NCBI GenBank assembly: GCA_013364255.1
Contig: CP054936.1
Span: forward strand, 1,240,001-1,304,000
Length of the DNA stretch: 64,000 nt
Source: Streptomyces seoulensis
GTDB taxonomy: Bacteria; Actinomycetota; Actinomycetes; Streptomycetales; Streptomycetaceae
Reading direction: 5' to 3'
Part shown: in pieces, positions 56,734 to 64,000 of the stretch
Layout of the letters: the number at the start of each line of letters is the position of its first letter
Position numbering within the stretch: position 1 is the stretch's first letter
Notes under the pieces: model-generated
What the model was told of the DNA's origin: nothing
Database searches by the model: none
The model's input: the letters and a program-made list of their open reading frames with translations, nothing else
Translations under genes and position numbers: made by a program

Positions 56734-58214
56734 GAGGACTCCCCGGTCGCGGCGGCGGCCGCGGTCGCTTCATGGCTGGTGTGCTTGTCGGCGCCGGTGC
56801 GCCCGGTGCTGCTGGTGTGCTCGCTCTCGCCCGTGCTCCCGGTCCGGCGTCCCGTGTCCGGGGCGGGCCGCAGGCCCAGGTGGTGCCGCAGTGTCGTCCC
56901 GGTGTAGTCCCGGCGCAGGACGCCCCTCTCCTGGAGCAGCGGCACCACGCGGTCGACGAAGTCGTCCAGACCACCGGGCGTCAGATGCGCGGCGAACACG
57001 AACCCGTCCGCGCCCCCGCTCCGCACGAAGTGGTCCACGGCGTCGGCGACGGTGCGCGGGCTGCCGACGAAGGTCTGCCCGCCGCCGACCTCGATGACCA
57101 ACTCGCGGACGCTCAGCCCGCGCTCCTCGGCAAGGGCCCGCCAGCGCCGGGCGGTCTCGGCCCGACCCTTGCGGAACACCGAGTGCCCGCGCAGGAACTG
57201 CGATTCCGGCTCCGGCTCAACGTCGGGCAGCGGCCCGTCCGGGTCGTACGCCGACAGGTCGCGGCCCCAGACGGCCTCCAGATGGGCGATCGCCGTCTGC
57301 GGACTCACCTGCGCCCGGGTGATCTCGTCGGCGTACGCGGCGGCCTCCGCGTCGGTGTCGGCGACGACCACGCTCGCGGCGGGCATGATCAGCAGGTCCT
57401 CCGGCGCACGGCCGTACCGGGCCAGCCGCCCCTTCACGTCCCGGTAGAAGGCACGTGCCTCGTCGAGGCGGTGGTACTTGCTGAACACGACCTCCGCGTC
57501 CGACGCCGCGAACTCCCGGCCCGCCTCCGACTCCCCGGCCTGAATGATCACCGGACGTCCCTGCGGGCTGCGCGGAGTGGTGAACCGACCCGAGATGTCG
57601 AAGTGCCGCCCGTGGTGCGCGAACGCACCGGCCCCGGCCCGCGCGAACCGCCCGGAGACCGGGTCGGCGCTCAGGTCCCGGCGCGCCCAGCTGTCCCACA
57701 ACTCGCGTGCCGTGGCCAGGAACTCCGCGGCACGGCCGTACCGGTCGGCCTCGGCGAGGAAGCCGCCGCGGCGGAAGTTGGCTCCCGTGAAGGCGTCGTG
57801 ACTGGTCACCACGTTCCAGGCGGCGCGCCCGCCGCTGAGGTGGTCGAGCGTCGCGAGCCGGCGCGCCACCTCGTACGGCTCGTTGAAGGTGGCGTTGACG
57901 GTGGCGGCGACCCCCAGGTGGGTCGTGACGGCGGCCACCGCGGCGAGCATCGTCAGGTTCTCCGGACGGCCCGCCACATCCAACTCGTAGATCGCGCCCT
58001 TGTGTTCGCGCAGCCGCAGGCCCTCGGCGAGGAAGAAGAAGTCGAACCGGCCGCGCTCCGCCGTCCGCGCCAGACGCGCGAAGTTGTCGACGGAGATCTG
58101 GCTCGTGGAGCGCGGGTCCGACCAGACGGTGACGTTGTGGACGCCGGGCAGTTGGGCGGCGAGACGGATCTGCCGGGGGCTCTGTCCGTTCCGTCCGCTA
58201 GGTGTGCGTGTCAT
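56730..58214 (-). CDS. FMN-dependent monooxygenase of the NtaA/SnaA/DszA family
   Basis: The product is 494 residues. Signature stretches are FDFFFLAEGLRLREH, ATVNATFNEPYEVARRLATLDHLSGGRAAWNVVTSHD, NFRRGGF, and SPQGRPVIIQAGESEAGREFAAS, all typical of the nitrilotriacetate/dibenzothiophene-sulfone monooxygenase group. A 40-residue Ser/Thr/Gly-rich tail extends beyond the family core. The start ATG 58214 follows GAGGGG and lies seven bases beyond the MFS stop; an in-frame extension to 58367 would overlap the MFS gene. Works with reduced FMN from elsewhere; substrate unknown. Confidence 0.93.
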   Translation of the reverse strand: MTRTPSGRNGQSPRQIRLAAQLPGVHNVTVWSDPRSTSQISVDNFARLARTAERGRFDFFFLAEGLRLREHKGAIYELDVAGRPENLTMLAAVAAVTTHLGVAATVNATFNEPYEVARRLATLDHLSGGRAAWNVVTSHDAFTGANFRRGGFLAEADRYGRAAEFLATARELWDSWARRDLSADPVSGRFARAGAGAFAHHGRHFDISGRFTTPRSPQGRPVIIQAGESEAGREFAASDAEVVFSKYHRLDEARAFYRDVKGRLARYGRAPEDLLIMPAASVVVADTDAEAAAYADEITRAQVSPQTAIAHLEAVWGRDLSAYDPDGPLPDVEPEPESQFLRGHSVFRKGRAETARRWRALAEERGLSVRELVIEVGGGQTFVGSPRTVADAVDHFVRSGGADGFVFAAHLTPGGLDDFVDRVVPLLQERGVLRRDYTGTTLRHHLGLRPAPDTGRRTGSTGESEHTSSTGRTGADKHTSHEATAAAAATGESS

Positions 58215-58221
58215 ACGCCCC

Positions 58222-59559
58222 TCAGTCCTCCGTTCCGCTGTCCGCGCCGGGGCGGCGGGACGGGAAGCCGTGGTCGCGGGCGGCGAGCACGACGACGAGC
58301 ACGGGCAGCAGGAGCAGCAGCACGGTCGGCGGGAAGGAACGGCTGCCGAGCGCGTCGAGCAGGACACCGCCCAGCACGCCGCCGGCGGCCATCGCCACGT
58401 TCCACAGCGTCACCAGCATCGCCTGCGCGGCGTCGGCGTGTTCGCCGCCCGCGTCGCCCGCAGCGGTCTGGAGCAGCGTCGGCACCCCGCCCCAGCCGAG
58501 ACCCCACAGCGCGGCGGCGACGTAGACCGGGGCGCCGCCGTCGGTGAGCAGCGCGAGCAGCGCGGCGGCCGCCGCCACCAGCAGGGTGCCGGCGACGGTC
58601 AGCGCCCGCAGCCGGCGCTGGATGCGGGCCCCGACGACCCAGATGCTCACCAGCGAGGCGGCGCCGAAGACCAGCAGCACCAGTTCGGTGCGGTCCTCCA
58701 TCCCGAGCCCGTCCAGATACGCGGCGACATAGGCGTACAGCACCGTGTGGGCCAGGACGAAGACGAGCGTCACGAACAGCACCGGGCGCACCCCGGGGAC
58801 GCCCAACGCCTGCAGCATGCGCGGCCGTTCGCCGCTGCGCGCGCCCGGGTGGTCGGGCACGGCGGCGACGGTCCACGCGAGCAGCACGACCGTGAGCGCC
58901 GACATCGCCAGGAACGCCGTCCGCCAGCCGAGCGCGTGGCCGAGGAAGGTACCGGCGGGCACGCCGAGGGACAACGCCACCGGGATGCCCGCCATGGCGA
59001 CGGCGATCGCCCGGCCCTGCAAGGGGGCCGGCGCCAGACGCCGCGCGTAGCCGGCGAGCAGCGCCCACGCCAGGCCGGCGGCGACGCCGGCGACGAAGCG
59101 GGCCGCCATCGTCAGGGCGTACGCCGACGACAGCGCCGTGACCGTGTTGGCCACGGCGAAGCCCGCCACGGCGGTCAGCAGCAGCCGCTTGCGCCGCCAG
59201 CCGGCGGTGGCCGCGGTCAGCGGGATCGCGGTGAGCGCGGTGCCGAGCGCGTAGACGGTGACCGTCTGGCCGGTCGCGGACTCGCTCACCTCCAGGTCGC
59301 GGCTCATCGCCGTGAGCAGGCCCGCGGGGAGGGTTTCGGTGAGGCTGGTGAGGAACACCGCGGTGGCCAGGGCGAGGAGGGCCGGCAGGGGGAGCTTCTG
59401 GCGTGGTGGCTCGGTTCGGTCCGGTGCGGGGGGCGTCGGTGGGGTGGGGGCGTGCTTCTTGCCGGGGGCGGCGGGCACGTCGGTGGTGTCCGCCGTGCCG
59501 CTCGTGTCCGCTGTGCCGGCCGTGTCCGCTGTGCCGGCCGTGTCGGGCGAGGTGCTCAT
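58222..59559 (-). CDS. MFS transporter, DHA1-type drug/metabolite exporter
   Basis: The product is 445 residues with 12 predicted membrane helices. The N-terminal cytoplasmic head carries Thr/Ala/Gly/Asp repeats (GTADTA) followed by a Pro-rich linker. Helix 1 begins LPALLALATAVFLTSLTETLPAG and the conserved loop RRKRLLLTAVAGFAVANTVTALS follows helix 2, as in Ara/multidrug-like exporters. Start at ATG 59559 with GGAG nine bases upstream. First gene of the three-gene operon with two flavin monooxygenases; divergent from the AfsR-like regulator. Confidence 0.92.
   Translation of the reverse strand: MSTSPDTAGTADTAGTADTSGTADTTDVPAAPGKKHAPTPPTPPAPDRTEPPRQKLPLPALLALATAVFLTSLTETLPAGLLTAMSRDLEVSESATGQTVTVYALGTALTAIPLTAATAGWRRKRLLLTAVAGFAVANTVTALSSAYALTMAARFVAGVAAGLAWALLAGYARRLAPAPLQGRAIAVAMAGIPVALSLGVPAGTFLGHALGWRTAFLAMSALTVVLLAWTVAAVPDHPGARSGERPRMLQALGVPGVRPVLFVTLVFVLAHTVLYAYVAAYLDGLGMEDRTELVLLVFGAASLVSIWVVGARIQRRLRALTVAGTLLVAAAAALLALLTDGGAPVYVAAALWGLGWGGVPTLLQTAAGDAGGEHADAAQAMLVTLWNVAMAAGGVLGGVLLDALGSRSFPPTVLLLLLPVLVVVLAARDHGFPSRRPGADSGTED
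59486..59539. repeat. 18-bp tandem repeat in the start of the MFS gene
   Basis: Three units (59486-59503, 59504-59521, 59522-59539); the last two are GTGTCCGCTGTGCCGGCC. They encode the GTADTA-type repeats of the cytoplasmic head. Confidence 0.88.
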
Positions 59560-59577
59560 GGGGTGTGCTCCGTATCC

Positions 59578-59613
59578 GCTGGATCTGCTGGATTCGCTGG
59601 ATCCGCTGGATTC
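59578..59613. repeat. 9-bp tandem repeat in the MFS promoter region
   Basis: Four units of GCTGGAT[C/T][C/T] directly upstream of the MFS start, in the intergenic region shared with the AfsR-like gene. Confidence 0.88.
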
Positions 59614-59739
59614 GCTGGGGGCGGGGTCGCGACGACTGTGCGGGCGGGCACTTCCGGAATGCTTCGGAAATGCTTCGGGAACGCTTCGGAGCGGGCCGCG
59701 TACGGACGAACTCGACGATGGGCGACTAGGGTTGCGGGC

Positions 59740-63315
<3,576 letters not shown>

Positions 63316-63425
63316 CCAGCCTTGACCCTGTCTTTGCCACCTCTTCGTTGTAGTTGCGAGTCATGTGCAGAAACGTGGAATGCGCACACCGCACAGACAC
63401 CCCGCACAGTGAGGCCGGCACCCCC

Positions 63426-64000
63426 ATGAGCACCGCCCCCGACTCCGCACCCCCGCGCCCGGCCGTCCCGGACGGCGGGCCGCGCCTGTCGTGGCACCGT
63501 GTCCGCGCGTCCATGACCCGCAAGGAGTGGGCCGGCGTCGGCGGTATGGCGGGCTTCGTCCTCGCCCTGCACGTCATCGGCTGGGGCACCCTGGTCGGGA
63601 TCGTCGCTCCGGAGCACTACAGCCTGGGCACCAAGACCTTCGGCGTCGGCATCGGCGTCACCGCCTACACCCTCGGCATGCGGCACGCCTTCGACGCCGA
63701 CCACATCGCCGCGATCGACAACACCACCCGCAAGCTGATGGGCGAGGGCAGGCGTCCGCTGTCGGTCGGCTTCTGGTTCTCCCTCGGCCACTCCTCGATC
63801 GTCTTCCTGCTCGCCCTCCTGCTCTCGCTGGGCGTCAAGGCGCTGGCGGGACCGGTGGAGGACGACGGCTCGACGCTGCACGCCGTCACCGGCTGGATCG
63901 GCACGACCGTCTCCGGGACCTTCCTCTACGCCATCGCGATCGTCAACCTGCTGATCATGGCCGGCATCTGGAAGGTGTTCCGGCAGATGCGCACCGGGCA
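63426..64000 (+). CDS. NicT-type nickel/cobalt transporter, N-terminal part, runs off the right edge
   Basis: At least 191 residues are visible, starting MSTAPDSAPPRPAVPDGG at ATG 63426. The diagnostic motif HAFDADHIAAIDN (HX4DH) of the HoxN/NixA/NicT permeases is in helix 2, and a second signature, FSLGHSSIVFLLALLL, follows. Several helices are present before the window ends. It imports Ni2+ or Co2+ across the plasma membrane, supplying enzymes such as urease, Ni superoxide dismutase or B12-dependent enzymes. The 110-base region upstream shows no cobalamin riboswitch that I can recognise. Confidence 0.93.
   Translation, partial: MSTAPDSAPPRPAVPDGGPRLSWHRVRASMTRKEWAGVGGMAGFVLALHVIGWGTLVGIVAPEHYSLGTKTFGVGIGVTAYTLGMRHAFDADHIAAIDNTTRKLMGEGRRPLSVGFWFSLGHSSIVFLLALLLSLGVKALAGPVEDDGSTLHAVTGWIGTTVSGTFLYAIAIVNLLIMAGIWKVFRQMRTG

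Noticed and set aside
63316..63425. Cobalamin riboswitch or Nur box upstream of the NicT gene
   Set aside because: TTGCGAGTCATGTGCA is only loosely like a Nur site and no conserved B12-box was seen.

Overview
The window is high-GC DNA with strong G/C bias at third codon positions, GTG/ATG starts behind GGAG-type ribosome sites, and typical actinobacterial families (MbtH, StrR-like and AfsR-like regulators, DUF6230/DUF6114 pairs, kdpF-A-B-C). It is almost certainly a Streptomyces chromosome. Domain and gene calls rest on reading motifs by eye; no database search was run.

Positions 1-31815 look like one nonribosomal lipopeptide cluster, cut at its left end. On the minus strand a FabH-type ketosynthase, an acyl carrier protein and a FabF-type ketosynthase (incomplete) probably make or tailor an acyl chain. 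An MbtH protein, a type II thioesterase with Cys in place of the nucleophilic Ser, an FkbM methyltransferase and a free-standing A-PCP protein with a textbook threonine code follow. A 15.9-kb gene then encodes a five-module NRPS. Its first adenylation domain is decayed, modules 2-4 carry aspartate codes, and module 5 has an aromatic (Tyr-like) code behind a condensation domain whose catalytic His is replaced by Gln. There is no terminal thioesterase. The simplest reading is acyl-Thr-Asp-Asp-Asp-(Tyr/Phe), with Thr supplied in trans, so a strongly acidic and possibly metal-binding lipopeptide. A MacB-like ABC exporter, a two-component system and a StrR/ParB-like regulator follow. Two sites of the form GTTCAA[C/G]TG-N11-CAGTTGAAC, close to the known StrR operator, lie in the two divergent promoter regions at 1898-1926 and 8345-8373. 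They tie the regulator at 30.7 kb to genes at the other end of the cluster.

From 31.9 to 44.8 kb the content is mixed: a hydrolase and FAD monooxygenase next to a TetR gene with shared palindromic operators, a secreted alkaline phosphatase, a type I signal peptidase, a second TetR gene, a five-gene operon of DUF6230/DUF6114-type envelope proteins (38.1-42.1 kb), and an MmyB-like regulator divergent from an alcohol dehydrogenase and a cupin.

From 45 to 64 kb come a potassium-uptake kdp operon preceded by a 27-residue membrane peptide gene, an FMN-dependent alpha-hydroxy-acid oxidase divergent from an Lrp/AsnC regulator, an acyl-CoA dehydrogenase, a secreted alpha/beta hydrolase followed by a collapsed acyltransferase, an operon of an MFS transporter and two flavin-dependent monooxygenases divergent from a very large AfsR-like regulator, and the start of a NicT-type nickel/cobalt transporter.
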